Source of the DNA: Allacma fusca
Taxonomy: Eukaryota; Arthropoda; Collembola; Symphypleona; Sminthuridae
Direction of reading: 5' to 3'
Length of the DNA stretch: 64,000 nt
NCBI GenBank assembly: GCA_947179485.1
Contig: OX359245.1
Span: 20,819,067-20,883,066 of the forward strand
Below, in pieces: positions 34,121-45,543 of the stretch (position 1 is the first letter of the stretch; the number at the start of each line of letters is the position of its first letter). The notes under the pieces were generated by a model. It searched no databases. It was not told the origin of the DNA and saw only the letters and a list, made by a program, of their open reading frames with translations. The translations under genes were made by a program, and so were the position numbers.

Positions 34121-34502
34121 GTATTTTGTATTTAAGTATTTCAAGTACTACACATCTCTGTTTGTCAGTACCAACATGTCTACAGTAGTTTGTATTTCGT
34201 ATTTTGAAGATTACGAACGTGGTAGTATTTTGCATGTATTTATCTTATAAAATTTACCCACCCCATATTTCAAATACAAAATATAGTTTTAAAATACATG
34301 ACTCTGGCAATTGCTAAGGTCGTCTCTATTAATTCACTCTTCTCGTTAATTCAATGTAACTGATACCTATAAAGTTAGGTAAATTCGTGACTTGAATATA
34401 TGTAAATACTTTACCCAGGAGTTACAAGATTATATGTTTAAAGGAAACATATTCTGTACCTAGGCCTAGGGCCATGTTAATTTACTTTGATACACACAAA
34501 TG

Positions 34503-35130
34503 CAAAGGTGTCCAAAAGGTTCAGCCTACCTAAAACACTACATATTTTTTGCAGCTTTGCCTTCCCTACATATTTACCTACATTATTTATCAAACATAAA
34601 TTGCCTACCTATTTGCCTACATATATACTCCTGTAATGTTTCTGCCTATATTTGAGTCTATAAAGGCCTATATTTTAGCCTATAAAGGCCTATATTTTAT
34701 CCTATAAAGGCCTATTTTTAGCCTATAAACACCTATTTTTAGCCTATAAAGGCCTATTTTTTAGCCTATAAATACCTATTTTTAGCCTATAAAGGCTTAT
34801 TTACGTGCAATCGTAACACATAAACAAAATCGAACTACTAAAATGTCAAGTATTTGAAGAATATTTTTGAGGTTTATTTTAAGGTTAAATCAAATAATTG
34901 CTTGACAAATTTGTCAATAGATTATTAAATATGCCTATTTTTACCTTCGCAAACTGCCTACCTTGTTCCTAAATAAAAAGTGAACTCTTGCAGCTCCTAC
35001 ATATAATATAGGATTAATTTTAGCGGTAATTACTGCACCCTATTTTACTACCTATAATTACTTGGATTTTGCATCCTGCCTATTTTTATCCTATATATAG
35101 GCCTATAAATAGGATAGGTGGACACCTTTG
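34503..35130. mobile_element. hAT-like element with cctattttta / taaaggcctat interior
   Basis: Perfect 12-bp inverted ends caaaggtgtcca / tggacacctttg and a perfect 8-bp duplication cacaaatg (34495-34502, 35131-35138). The interior reiterates gcctataaaggcctattttt. Its ends differ by one base from those of the element at 12733-13453. Confidence 0.92.
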
Positions 35131-35384
35131 CACAAATGCACAACTCTAAAGTTTAATAACATGCAGTTACCCCAAGTTAGGGAGCGGACACAAATGATGT
35201 CATCTGTTGAGGCAGTCAGTCAGTTACTCAATTGCATGAATGACAGACTGAGTCAGTCTTGTTTTGTTACGGCAAACTGACGTCATTCATTTTAGGGCCT
35301 CTTTGACGTCCTCACATTATTCTTACTCTCAGACACGTGTGTAGGTTCATTTAAAAAAATAGTTACAGCTTTAATACTTAATAC

Positions 35385-38300
35385 CACTGCTGCCCGCCAG
35401 GCTACCTAGTCAAGTCTAGTCAAGTCTTTAAGGTTTAGAGCCACAACTAGTCAAGTCTAGTCAAGTCAGCTGTATGTTTAAGTAGCAATAGTCAAGTCTA
35501 GTCCTAGTCTTGATTCTGTAGCTGGTTCCCTAGTCAAGTCTAGTCAATTCACCTAGTCACATTATATTTTTTATAAACATTCCTTCGTTTTAAATAGCAA
35601 CATTTATTTTCAAAAACTTGAGTTTCGTTGAGTTCAAAATTTTCAGATTTTAGCCAGTACCTCTAGCAAAAAACAAGGTAATTTTATTTACTTCAAACGG
35701 CGTACAAATGAGAAAAAAACACGTGTAGTTTACAACATCACTACAGTAATAATGTTCAGCCAGATTTGGGGGCAGTTGGATTCACGGGCTGGCCCACCTT
35801 GGCCCAGCCATAGTAACAAATTTAGGGCCAGGGAAAATCTGTTTTTCTTTTCTTTAATTTTTCTGAAACTAGTGCTGACAATAAGGAATCACGTTTTGAT
35901 TCCACCGGAATCAAACTTGGTATTAACTCACGAAAAACTGGTTCTGACAGTGAGCAACTCCGTAAGCTACACGGAGTGCTCTATACGAGTTTTAATCAGG
36001 AATTTATATGGTGTTAATACCAGCTGACATGTTTTAAATTAGTAAACAGATTAAAACGTTGGAGGTGAATTATAATTTCGGGTATTGAAAACCTAAACCG
36101 TCGTTTCGGCGTTCAGGTTGGGTTATTTCAACTGGAAAGGAGTGCAAATGTCACTGCGATGGTCCCTTTAAGGTCTTGCAGCACCCACTGTATTCGGGGT
36201 TCAACAAGTACATGGTACAATATAAGGAGATTTGTGCTGTGTGAACCAGCCTAATCATACTAGGTTTATATTCAAGGGCCTCTACCAGGAAGGACAGTAT
36301 TTCAAAATTTTTTAACTTTAGTTGCAATTTGGTAAGTACTAATAGAAGAAAATATTACTACTTTTAAATATAGAAATTAACGCAGGAAATATATTCTAGC
36401 TTTCACTATCAAGATTCAGTTATGATATGATCAATTGCAATGTTAAGCAACAAATTGTAACTAAAGACTAGATCTTCCCTCAACCTTTCTACGTATCCAG
36501 TAAACAATTTCATGTTTTGATCCTTCGAAACGAAACCATATACTTGGTTCGTAACTTTAATTTTCATTTACATGAGGGAGCATCAAGTATGTCAATTGTG
36601 AATTGACTAGGTTTTGCATGAAGTCATGATAGTCAAGTCTAGTCAAGTCATATGTTTTCGCAAGTTGTCCTAGTCTATTCTAGTGTAGTCTCATAATAGT
36701 AACACCATGCCTAGTCAAGTCAAGTCTATTCTTTTACGTCCATTTTGCCTCCTAGTCTAGTCAAGTCTAGACTTTCCTAGTCAAGTCTGACTAGACTAGG
36801 GCAGCAGTGGCACTGCTGCCCGCCAGGCTACCTAGTCAAGTCTAGTCAAGTCTTTAAAGTTTAGAGCCACAACTAGTCAAGTCTAGTCAAGTCAGCTGTA
36901 TGTTTAAGTAGCAATAGTCAAGTCTAGTCCTAGTCTTGATTCTGTAGCTGGTTCCCTAGTCAAGTCTAGTCAATTCACCTAGTCACATTATATTTTTTAT
37001 AAACATTCCTTCGTTTTAAATAGCAACATTTATTTTCAAAAACTTGAGTTTCGTTGAGTTCAAAATTTTCAGATTTTAGCCAGTACCTCTAGCAAAAAAC
37101 AAGGTAATTTTATTTACTTCAAACGGCGTACAAATGAGAAAAAAACACGTGTAGTTTACAACATCACTACAGTAATAATGTTCAGCCAGATTTTAGTTGA
37201 ATCGAAAATTGGCAGTAGGGTTGGATTCACGGGCTGGCCCACCTTGGCCCAGCCATAGTAACAAATTTAGGGCCAGGGAAAATCTGTTTTTCTTTTCTTT
37301 AATTTTTCTGAAACTAGTGCTGACAATAAGGAATCACGTTTTGATTCCACCGGAATCAAACTTGGTATTAACTCACGAAAAACTGGTTCTGACAGTGAGC
37401 AACTCCGTAAGCTACACGGAGTGCTCTATACGAGTTTTAATCAGGAATTTATATGGTGTTAATACCAGCTGACATGTTTTAAATTAGTAAACAGATTAAA
37501 ACGTTGGAGGTGAATTATAATTTCGGGTATTGAAAACCTAAACCGTCGTTTCGGCGTTCAGGTTGGGTTATTTCAACTGGAAAGGAGTGCAAATGTCACT
37601 GCGATGGTCCCTTTAAGGTCTTGCAGCACCCACTGTATTCGGGGTTCAACAAGTACATGGTACAATATAAGGAGATTTGTGCTGTGTGAACCAGCCTAAT
37701 CATACTAGGTTTATATTCAAGGGCCTCTACCAGGAAGGACAGTATTTCAAAATTTTTTAACTTTAGTTGCAATTTGGTAAGTACTAATAGAAGAAAATAT
37801 TACTACTTTTAAATATAGAAATTAACGCAGGAAATATATTCTAGCTTTCACTATCAAGATTCAGTTATGATATGATCAATTGCAATGTTAAGCAACAAAT
37901 TGTAACTAAAGACTAGATCTTCCCTCAACCTTTCTACGTATCCAGTAAACAATTTCATGTTTTGATCCTTCGAAACGAAACCATATACTTGGTTCGTAAC
38001 TTTAATTTTCATTTACATGAGGGAGCATCAAGTATGTCAATTGTGAATTGACTAGGTTTTGCATGAAGTCATGATAGTCAAGTCTAGTCAAGTCATATGT
38101 TTTCGCAAGTTGTCCTAGTCTATTCTAGTGTAGTCTCATAATAGTAACACCATGCCTAGTCAAGTCAAGTCTATTCTTTTACGTCCATTTTGCCTCCTAG
38201 TCTAGTCAAGTCTAGACTTTCCTAGTCAAGTCTGACTAGACTAGGGCAGCAGTGGCACTGCTGCCCGCCAGGCTACCTAGTCAAGTCTAGTCAAGTCTTT

Positions 38301-41145
38301 AAAGTTTAGAGCCACAACTAGTCAAGTCTAGTCAAGTCAGCTGTATGTTTAAGTAGCAATAGTCAAGTCTAGTCCTAGTCTTGATTCTGTAGCTGGTTCC
38401 CTAGTCAAGTCTAGTCAATTCACCTAGTCACATTATATTTTTTATAAACATTCCTTCGTTTTAAATAGCAACATTTATTTTCAAAAACTTGAGTTTCGTT
38501 GAGTTCAAAATTTTCAGATTTTAGCCAGTACCTCTAGCAAAAAACAAGGTAATTTTATTTACTTCAAACGGCGTACAAATGAGAAAAAAACACGTGTAGT
38601 TTACAACATCACTACAGTAATAATGTTCAGCCAGATTTTAGTTGAATCGAAAATTGGCAGTAGGGTTGGATTCACGGGCTGGCCCACCTTGGCCCAGCCA
38701 TAGTAACAAATTTAGGGCCAGGGAAAATCTGTTTTTCTTTTCTTTAATTTTTCTGAAACTAGTGCTGACAATAAGGAATCACGTTTTGATTCCACCGGAA
38801 TCAAACTTGGTATTAACTCACGAAAAACTGGTTCTGACAGTGAGCAACTCCGTAAGCTACACGGAGTGCTCTATACGAGTTTTAATCAGGAATTTATATG
38901 GTGTTAATACCAGCTGACATGTTTTAAATTAGTAAACAGATTAAAACGTTGGAGGTGAATTATAATTTCGGGTATTGAAAACCTAAACCGTCGTTTCGGC
39001 GTTCAGGTTGGGTTATTTCAACTGGAAAGGAGTGCAAATGTCACTGCGATGGTCCCTTTAAGGTCTTGCAGCACCCACTGTATTCGGGGTTCAACAAGTA
39101 CATGGTACAATATAAGGAGATTTGTGCTGTGTGAACCAGCCTAATCATACTAGGTTTATATTCAAGGGCCTCTACCAGGAAGGACAGTATTTCAAAATTT
39201 TTTAACTTTAGTTGCAATTTGGTAAGTACTAATAGAAGAAAATATTACTACTTTTAAATATAGAAATTAACGCAGGAAATATATTCTAGCTTTCACTATC
39301 AAGATTCAGTTATGATATGATCAATTGCAATGTTAAGCAACAAATTGTAACTAAAGACTAGATCTTCCCTCAACCTTTCTACGTATCCAGTAAACAATTT
39401 CATGTTTTGATCCTTCGAAACGAAACCATATACTTGGTTCGTAACTTTAATTTTCATTTACATGAGGGAGCATCAAGTATGTCAATTGTGAATTGACTAG
39501 GTTTTGCATGAAGTCATGATAGTCAAGTCTAGTCAAGTCATATGTTTTCGCAAGTTGTCCTAGTCTATTCTAGTGTAGTCTCATAATAGTAACACCATGC
39601 CTAGTCAAGTCAAGTCTATTCTTTTACGTCCATTTTGCCTCCTAGTCTAGTCAAGTCTAGACTTTCCTAGTCAAGTCTGACTAGACTAGGGCAGCAGTGG
39701 CACTGCTGCCCGCCAGGCTACCTAGTCAAGTCTAGTCAAGTCTTTAAAGTTTAGAGCCACAACTAGTCAAGTCTAGTCAAGTCAGCTGTATGTTTAAGTA
39801 GCAATAGTCAAGTCTAGTCCTAGTCTTGATTCTGTAGCTGGTTCCCTAGTCAAGTCTAGTCAATTCACCTAGTCACATTATATTTTTTATAAACATTCCT
39901 TCGTTTTAAATAGCAACATTTATTTTCAAAAACTTGAGTTTCGTTGAGTTCAAAATTTTCAGATTTTAGCCAGTACCTCTAGCAAAAAACAAGGTAATTT
40001 TATTTACTTCAAACGGCGTACAAATGAGAAAAAAACACGTGTAGTTTACAACATCACTACAGTAATAATGTTCAGCCAGATTTTAGTTGAATCGAAAATT
40101 GGCAGTAGGGTTGGATTCACGGGCTGGCCCACCTTGGCCCAGCCATAGTAACAAATTTAGGGCCAGGGAAAATCTGTTTTTCTTTTCTTTAATTTTTCTG
40201 AAACTAGTGCTGACAATAAGGAATCACGTTTTGATTCCACCGGAATCAAACTTGGTATTAACTCACGAAAAACTGGTTCTGACAGTGAGCAACTCCGTAA
40301 GCTACACGGAGTGCTCTATACGAGTTTTAATCAGGAATTTATATGGTGTTAATACCAGCTGACATGTTTTAAATTAGTAAACAGATTAAAACGTTGGAGG
40401 TGAATTATAATTTCGGGTATTGAAAACCTAAACCGTCGTTTCGGCGTTCAGGTTGGGTTATTTCAACTGGAAAGGAGTGCAAATGTCACTGCGATGGTCC
40501 CTTTAAGGTCTTGCAGCACCCACTGTATTCGGGGTTCAACAAGTACATGGTACAATATAAGGAGATTTGTGCTGTGTGAACCAGCCTAATCATACTAGGT
40601 TTATATTCAAGGGCCTCTACCAGGAAGGACAGTATTTCAAAATTTTTTAACTTTAGTTGCAATTTGGTAAGTACTAATAGAAGAAAATATTACTACTTTT
40701 AAATATAGAAATTAACGCAGGAAATATATTCTAGCTTTCACTATCAAGATTCAGTTATGATATGATCAATTGCAATGTTAAGCAACAAATTGTAACTAAA
40801 GACTAGATCTTCCCTCAACCTTTCTACGTATCCAGTAAACAATTTCATGTTTTGATCCTTCGAAACGAAACCATATACTTGGTTCGTAACTTTAATTTTC
40901 ATTTACATGAGGGAGCATCAAGTATGTCAATTGTGAATTGACTAGGTTTTGCATGAAGTCATGATAGTCAAGTCTAGTCAAGTCATATGTTTTCGCAAGT
41001 TGTCCTAGTCTATTCTAGTGTAGTCTCATAATAGTAACACCATGCCTAGTCAAGTCAAGTCTATTCTTTTACGTCCATTTTGCCTCCTAGTCTAGTCAAG
41101 TCTAGACTTTCCTAGTCAAGTCTGACTAGACTAGGGCAGCAGTGG
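35385..41145 (+). repeat. Four head-to-tail copies of a 1445 bp TIR-ended unit
   Basis: Units start at 35385, 36811, 38256 and 39701; lengths 1426, 1445, 1445 and 1445. Each starts cactgctgccc and ends gggcagcagtgg, so every junction forms a near-perfect palindrome. Both ends are filled with agtcaagtct words. Copies 2-4 look identical by eye; copy 1 differs by a small replacement near 35768 (ggggcag in place of a longer segment with tagttgaatcgaaaattgg). The centre holds inverted segments (for example tgattccaccggaatca). A 91-codon frame recurs in each copy, with no recognised domain; I do not treat it as a gene. No outer 8-bp duplication. Confidence 0.9.
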
Positions 41146-41266
41146 TGCACACAATCGCAAACGATTAAATTTTTTGAATGTTGGCTCCCGTAGAATTTCA
41201 ACTTCGTCTTACCTACCATTACGTAAGTACATACAAATGATGTCATTTACAGTCATTCATTATTGG

Positions 41267-42098
41267 TAGAGCTACTTTTGGGATCGGGAGACACCCGGGA
41301 ATTGGGTTCGGGAACGGGTTCGAGTTCGGGTGTCTAATTAATGTTCACAAATACTTTGGGACCAGGTTCAAGAACATGCTCAGCAGACCCGGGATTTCGG
41401 GAACGGGTTTGGGAACGGGTTCAGGCTTGGTGAAGGTATTTGTGTTCCCGTCGGGAACCGGGAACATCTTCGTTCCCACACCCGTTACACGCTTCACGTT
41501 CCCGGGAACTACGTATCCATCTAGCGGAGAAAAAATACAAAGCATGCAACGCTTACCTCCTTAAAGTGTTGAGATAATAATTTTACGTAAGCAACTTGAG
41601 CCGTTTCGAATATTGTCAGTTGGGATCGCATAGTAGCGATTTCCGCCTACTCTAACTTGCAAGATGAAAGTCATTGCAAAACTCATAGTGGGAATCGTTT
41701 AAGCAGTCTTCCTGCATCTTTTTCGGCAACGCAAATCAGACTTAATTTGATGATCATTTTTTATAGCGCCTAAATCTATTGTTGTATGGTACGCATGCAT
41801 AAGTATTGCTAAATCAATAAAAACGTGAAGAAAAAAATGATTTACACTAACTGAACTGGTCTCGGGAACGAGTCCGGGTTCAAGGGATTCGGGATAGGGA
41901 TTGGGAGCAAATTTTATCTGATTTCAGGTTCGGGATCGGGTTTGAGATCAACGATTCAAGCATATTTAACATCTGGGTTTTTGTGCACCCATACCCATTA
42001 TTTCGGGAACGGGTTTGGGTACGAGTCCGAAAATATTGATTACCCAATTTTCGGGATCGGGAACGGGATCAAACTTTTCGTTCCCACAAGTAGCTCTA
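41267..42098. mobile_element. hAT-like element with gggaacgggttcggg interior
   Basis: Ends tagagctactt...ggga and tccc..aagtagctcta, with perfect duplication attattgg (41259-41266, 42099-42106). The left and right thirds are made of cgggaacgggttcggg words; the centre is unique AT-rich sequence. Confidence 0.92.
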
Positions 42099-42216
42099 AT
42101 TATTGGATATGACAGTGAATCACTGCTTAGTCAGTGAGTCATAAAAAGCATATATTTTGCATGATATCATTTGTGTCCGCTCCCTTAGCTGATTCATTTT
42201 TAAATATCGTATTCTT

Positions 42217-42615
42217 TGGCCGAATCCTTTATACTAATCTGAAAGTGATTGTCTTGATGATGATGATGATGATGATAGTGCCAGTCGTCTATTATGTACA
42301 TGACATGTTGAAGCATATAGCGGTTCATTTTTTTCTTTTATCCTTGCAAAAAATTGCTTTTTATTTTTATACGCTTTTTTCGCTTAAAAAGAAATGTTAA
42401 AAAGAATAGCTCATTTTTTCATTCGTGCAAATGAATATACAAATAAAAAAAGCGTATAAATATAAAAATCAATTTTTTGCATGAATAAAAGAAAAAATTA
42501 ACCGCTATATGATTTAAAAATACATGTCATTGTACAATCACTTTCAGATTAGTATAAAGGATTCATATTTTTGCACGAATGAAAAAATGAGCTATTCTTT
42601 TTTAACATTTCTTTT
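42217..42615. repeat. Fold-back (long inverted repeat)
   Basis: atcctttatactaatctgaa (from about 42223) pairs with ttcagattagtataaaggat (ending about 42563). The following segments (aagcgtataaatataaaa; gaaatgttaaaaagaatagc) are also inverted. A (gat)n run lies in one arm only. Confidence 0.7.
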
Positions 42616-43020
42616 TTGTGGACAGGTTTAAGTTATAGTAACTGTGTTACTAAAACTTAATCCTGTTCACAAAGTAAACAAATAATTCCCTTTTAGATTA
42701 TTTTCCACTTGCTTATTATACACACTTTGTGTACACCTTTGAATATTTAGTACAGTTTGGCTAATGATCAGTCATAATCTTTTAACTACCACGATTAAAT
42801 TAAAAGCGTTACTTTAGTAAGTCAAAAAACATTATTTTATTTTACACAGCCGAAAAAATCGCAAAACTATTGGCCACTTATGCAACGTCATGTTTGTTAA
42901 AAAATCTCAGCTTGGCAATATTTTTATTTCATCATTCTTGAAGTGGAGGTGAGATTGGACGGTTGGTACCTACAAATTCTTTATATTTTCTGCTACTTTG
43001 GAAAACGGTGCTGGTTAACT
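42616..43020. other. Upstream region of the small cysteine-rich gene
   Basis: AT-rich, no further gene. A presumed promoter would lie here but I see no clear TATA-initiator arrangement. Confidence 0.3.
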
Positions 43021-43861
43021 ATGGGTCCGTATAAACAAGTATTTTCCAAGCAACCTGCATGTGGTAGTGGCGGTGGGGACGATGACGGACCTGGTGGGAA
43101 TCCTCCGTCTGGTGGAAAAGAAAGATTTTACCTCCCCAAGGTGTTACAAAATCGTGACAGATACTGCTCTGTATGTGGACAGACCGTCAAAGAAAATTGG
43201 AGTAAGTAATAGGGTGATGAGTATAATGATTTTTCCTCCATATTTCTGTCTGTAATAATTTCATGACAATTAACATTAAAAAAGTATTAGTTTATTTACT
43301 TTGACGCAAATTTCCGAATTTTTTATAGAATTTTGTCGAAATATGAAGTGCCAAGCTTCAACAGTTCCCCAATACCCTGATGTGCCAGAAGGATGGTCTA
43401 GGTGCCAAAGGTGTTCACTGTCGTATCTTCACCGTACTCACTAAAATACGGAGTTAATTTTGTTGATTGAGTTTTAAATATTTTGAGCCAATAAGTTTTG
43501 GACAAATAAAATAAAATACGTGGTAATATGTATGCTGTACTTTTTTATAGCTGGCCAACATTTTTGCTCAGTTTGTAGACTGCGAACTCAGGCAGGAATG
43601 ATATGGCAGACTCACGCGACAATGCTGAATCGTAAGATTCGGGAATTGGAAGAGCAATTTCGTAGGGGCCAATGGCAACCTGACGGGATGTCAGCTGACA
43701 CGCTATCTATTGGTCAATCTGCCGGTACTTCTGGTTTGGGGACGACTGCCTCAAAAATAAATTCATCAGAGCAGATCTTCATTGATGATGAGGAAGGGGA
43801 TAGATTAGTTGAGAGAATGTTACTCGATGAAGATGAGGACAATGATGAGGAACAAGAGTAA
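43021..43861 (+). CDS. Small cysteine-rich (zinc-ribbon-like) acidic-tail protein
   Basis: Three exons, 43021-43201, 43329-43433 and 43551-43861, phases 1 and 1, give 198 residues from ATG to TAA. After a Gly/Asp-rich N-terminus come three Cys clusters: YCSVCGQTV, FCRNMKCQ...RCQRCS and HFCSVCRLRTQ. They could bind two zinc ions. A short helical part follows (ATMLNRKIRELEEQF) and a strongly acidic C-terminus (DDEEGD...EDEDNDEEQE). I recognise no named family. The second donor (CACC|GTACTC) is weak; without it exon 2 ends at a TAA at 43442. The gene shows no sign of transposon origin and may be a host regulatory protein. The start at 43021 precedes the first Cys cluster; an upstream ATG at 42943 is also in frame. 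Confidence 0.55.
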
Positions 43862-44469
43862 GTGGCAAAAGGAAAAGTTAATAAGGAAGGGTGAAACTAT
43901 ATAAATTTATCATCATTATTATTATCATAAAATGTTCAATGTTTAAATGTAGTGTCTTTTGAACGTTAGACATTTAGATTCATTAATTCACAATCATAAA
44001 CGTAATAATGTGACGGGAGGAAGCACCTATAATACTGTGGAAGCTGACAATAGGCGTTGCTGTACGTGATGACACAAAACATTTGTCCTATCCTAAGTTA
44101 TATAAATGATTAAAATTAGTTGGCAATTTTTTAAAATATTTATAAATTCAAAAAAAACTAAAATGATAAAAAGAGTCAAAATAATAAAACCAGGAATACA
44201 TGATATTTAAACATAAGCAGTACTCTTGGCTCAATTAAGATTACTTACACTTTTATTTGCCCAGTCAAAGTTTCGATATATTGAAACGGTGAATCTTCAT
44301 GAGATTTTTCCAGAACATGTCAAAAAATAATCATTAATTACGCGTACTCAAATGTAATAAATTGTACACCAGTGTCACATGACCTATATATGTTACTGTG
44401 ATTCGCAATTAATTGGTATTTTTGAATTTTCTGCATCTTTTGGAGGTGTGTGGTTGTCATTTACTGATC
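43862..44469. other. No gene seen
   Basis: AT-rich 3' flank of the cysteine-rich gene. Confidence 0.3.
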
Positions 44470-45343
44470 TTGCAGCACTTTAAAATTTAGGTATTGCTTG
44501 GAGCACTTAAAAATTTTGAGAAAAAATTAGTTATTGGCAGGGCTAGGAGCACTTATAAATTTTGAGAAAAAATGGTTGTTGGCAGTGTGAGGAGCACTTG
44601 CGAGATTTTATTTTAAAAAACTATTGTTCGCAGTGTGAGGAGCACTTGCGAGATTTTATTTAAAAAATCTATTGCTGGCTAGTGTGAGGAGCACTTGCGA
44701 GATTTTATTTAAAAAATCTATTGTTGGCAGTGCCCGGAGCACTTGCAGGATTTTATTTAAAAAATCTATTGTTGGCAGTGCCGGAGCACTTGCAGGATTT
44801 TTATTTAAAAAATCTATTGTTGGCAGCACCCGGAGCACTTGCAGGATTTTATTTAAAAATATATTGTTGGCAGTGCCCGGAGCACTTGCAGGATTTTATT
44901 TAAAAAATCTATTGTTGGCAGCGCCCGGACCACTTGCAGGATTTTATTTAAAAATCTAGTGTTGGCAGTGCCCGGAGCACTTGCATGATTTTATTTAAAA
45001 AATCTATTGTTGGCAGTGCCCGGAGCACTTGCATGAATTTTAATTTAAAAAATCTATTGTTGCAGTGCCCGGAGCACTTGCAGGATTTTATTTAAAAAAA
45101 TCTATTGTTGGCAGTGCCAGCAGCACTTAAATTTATTGTTGGAGTGCCAGAAGCACTTGCAGGAATTGTTGTAAGAATCAATTGTTGGCAGTGCCAGCAG
45201 CACTATCAGGATATTGTTTAAAAAAGCTATTATTTCAGTGCCAGTATCACTTAATTTATTGTTGCAGTGCCAGGAGCACTTAAATTTATTGTTGCAGTGG
45301 CCAAGGAGGCACTTTTGCTGGTAGTGATTATTACTTTCAGTTC
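44470..45343 (+). repeat. 48-bp minisatellite, degenerate at the edges
   Basis: Units such as ggagcacttgcaggatttta followed by tttaaaaaatctattgttgg and cagtgccc repeat about 15 times; outer units are shorter and diverged. It runs straight into the assembly gap. Frames across it are artefacts of the repeat. Confidence 0.9.
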
Positions 45344-45543
45344 NNNNNNNNNNNNNNNNNNNNNNNNNNNNNNNNNNNNNNNNNNNNNNNNNNNNNNNNN
45401 NNNNNNNNNNNNNNNNNNNNNNNNNNNNNNNNNNNNNNNNNNNNNNNNNNNNNNNNNNNNNNNNNNNNNNNNNNNNNNNNNNNNNNNNNNNNNNNNNNNN
45501 NNNNNNNNNNNNNNNNNNNNNNNNNNNNNNNNNNNNNNNNNNN
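45344..45543. other. Assembly gap, 200 N
   Basis: Exactly 200 N, probably a placeholder of unknown true size within or beside the minisatellite. Confidence 0.98.

Larger units (their letters stand above)
33001..34160. mobile_element. Nested hAT-like element with a possible transposase relic
   Basis: Ends cagagatgtgt and acacatctctg (with a one-base spacing difference inside) and a perfect duplication tttgtcag (32993-33000, 34161-34168). The interior has aaatac/gtattt words at both ends and a less repetitive centre (33240-33700) that may derive from a hAT transposase. Confidence 0.85.
32780..34306. mobile_element. Outer hAT-like element with gtattttgtattt-word interior
   Basis: Ends cagagctatgtatttt and aaaatacatgactctg are inverted repeats with two differences. 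Flanks gcagttgc (32772-32779) and gcaattgc (34307-34314) form an 8-bp duplication with one mismatch. Another element (33001-34160) is nested within it, as is an unpaired left end (cagaggtgtggaatat at 32888). Confidence 0.8.
35178..42185. mobile_element. Composite with gggagcggacacaaatgat ends, filled by later insertions
   Basis: tagggagcggacacaaatgatgtcat at the left and its inverted partner atgatatcatttgtgtccgctccct at the right bound a 7 kb stretch. Short cagtcagt/gtcagtgagtc words lie just inside both ends. Within it sit the four-copy array and the element at 41267-42098. I found no target duplication, so this may be two separate ends. Confidence 0.5.

Noticed and set aside
35752..40362. 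Four identical 91-codon frames in the 1445 bp units
   Set aside because: Identity reflects recent duplication of the unit; the frame covers inverted and word-repeat sequence and matches no domain.
35178..42185. A single 7 kb transposon
   Set aside because: The ends match as inverted repeats but no target duplication was found and the contents are independent insertions; kept only as a tentative composite.
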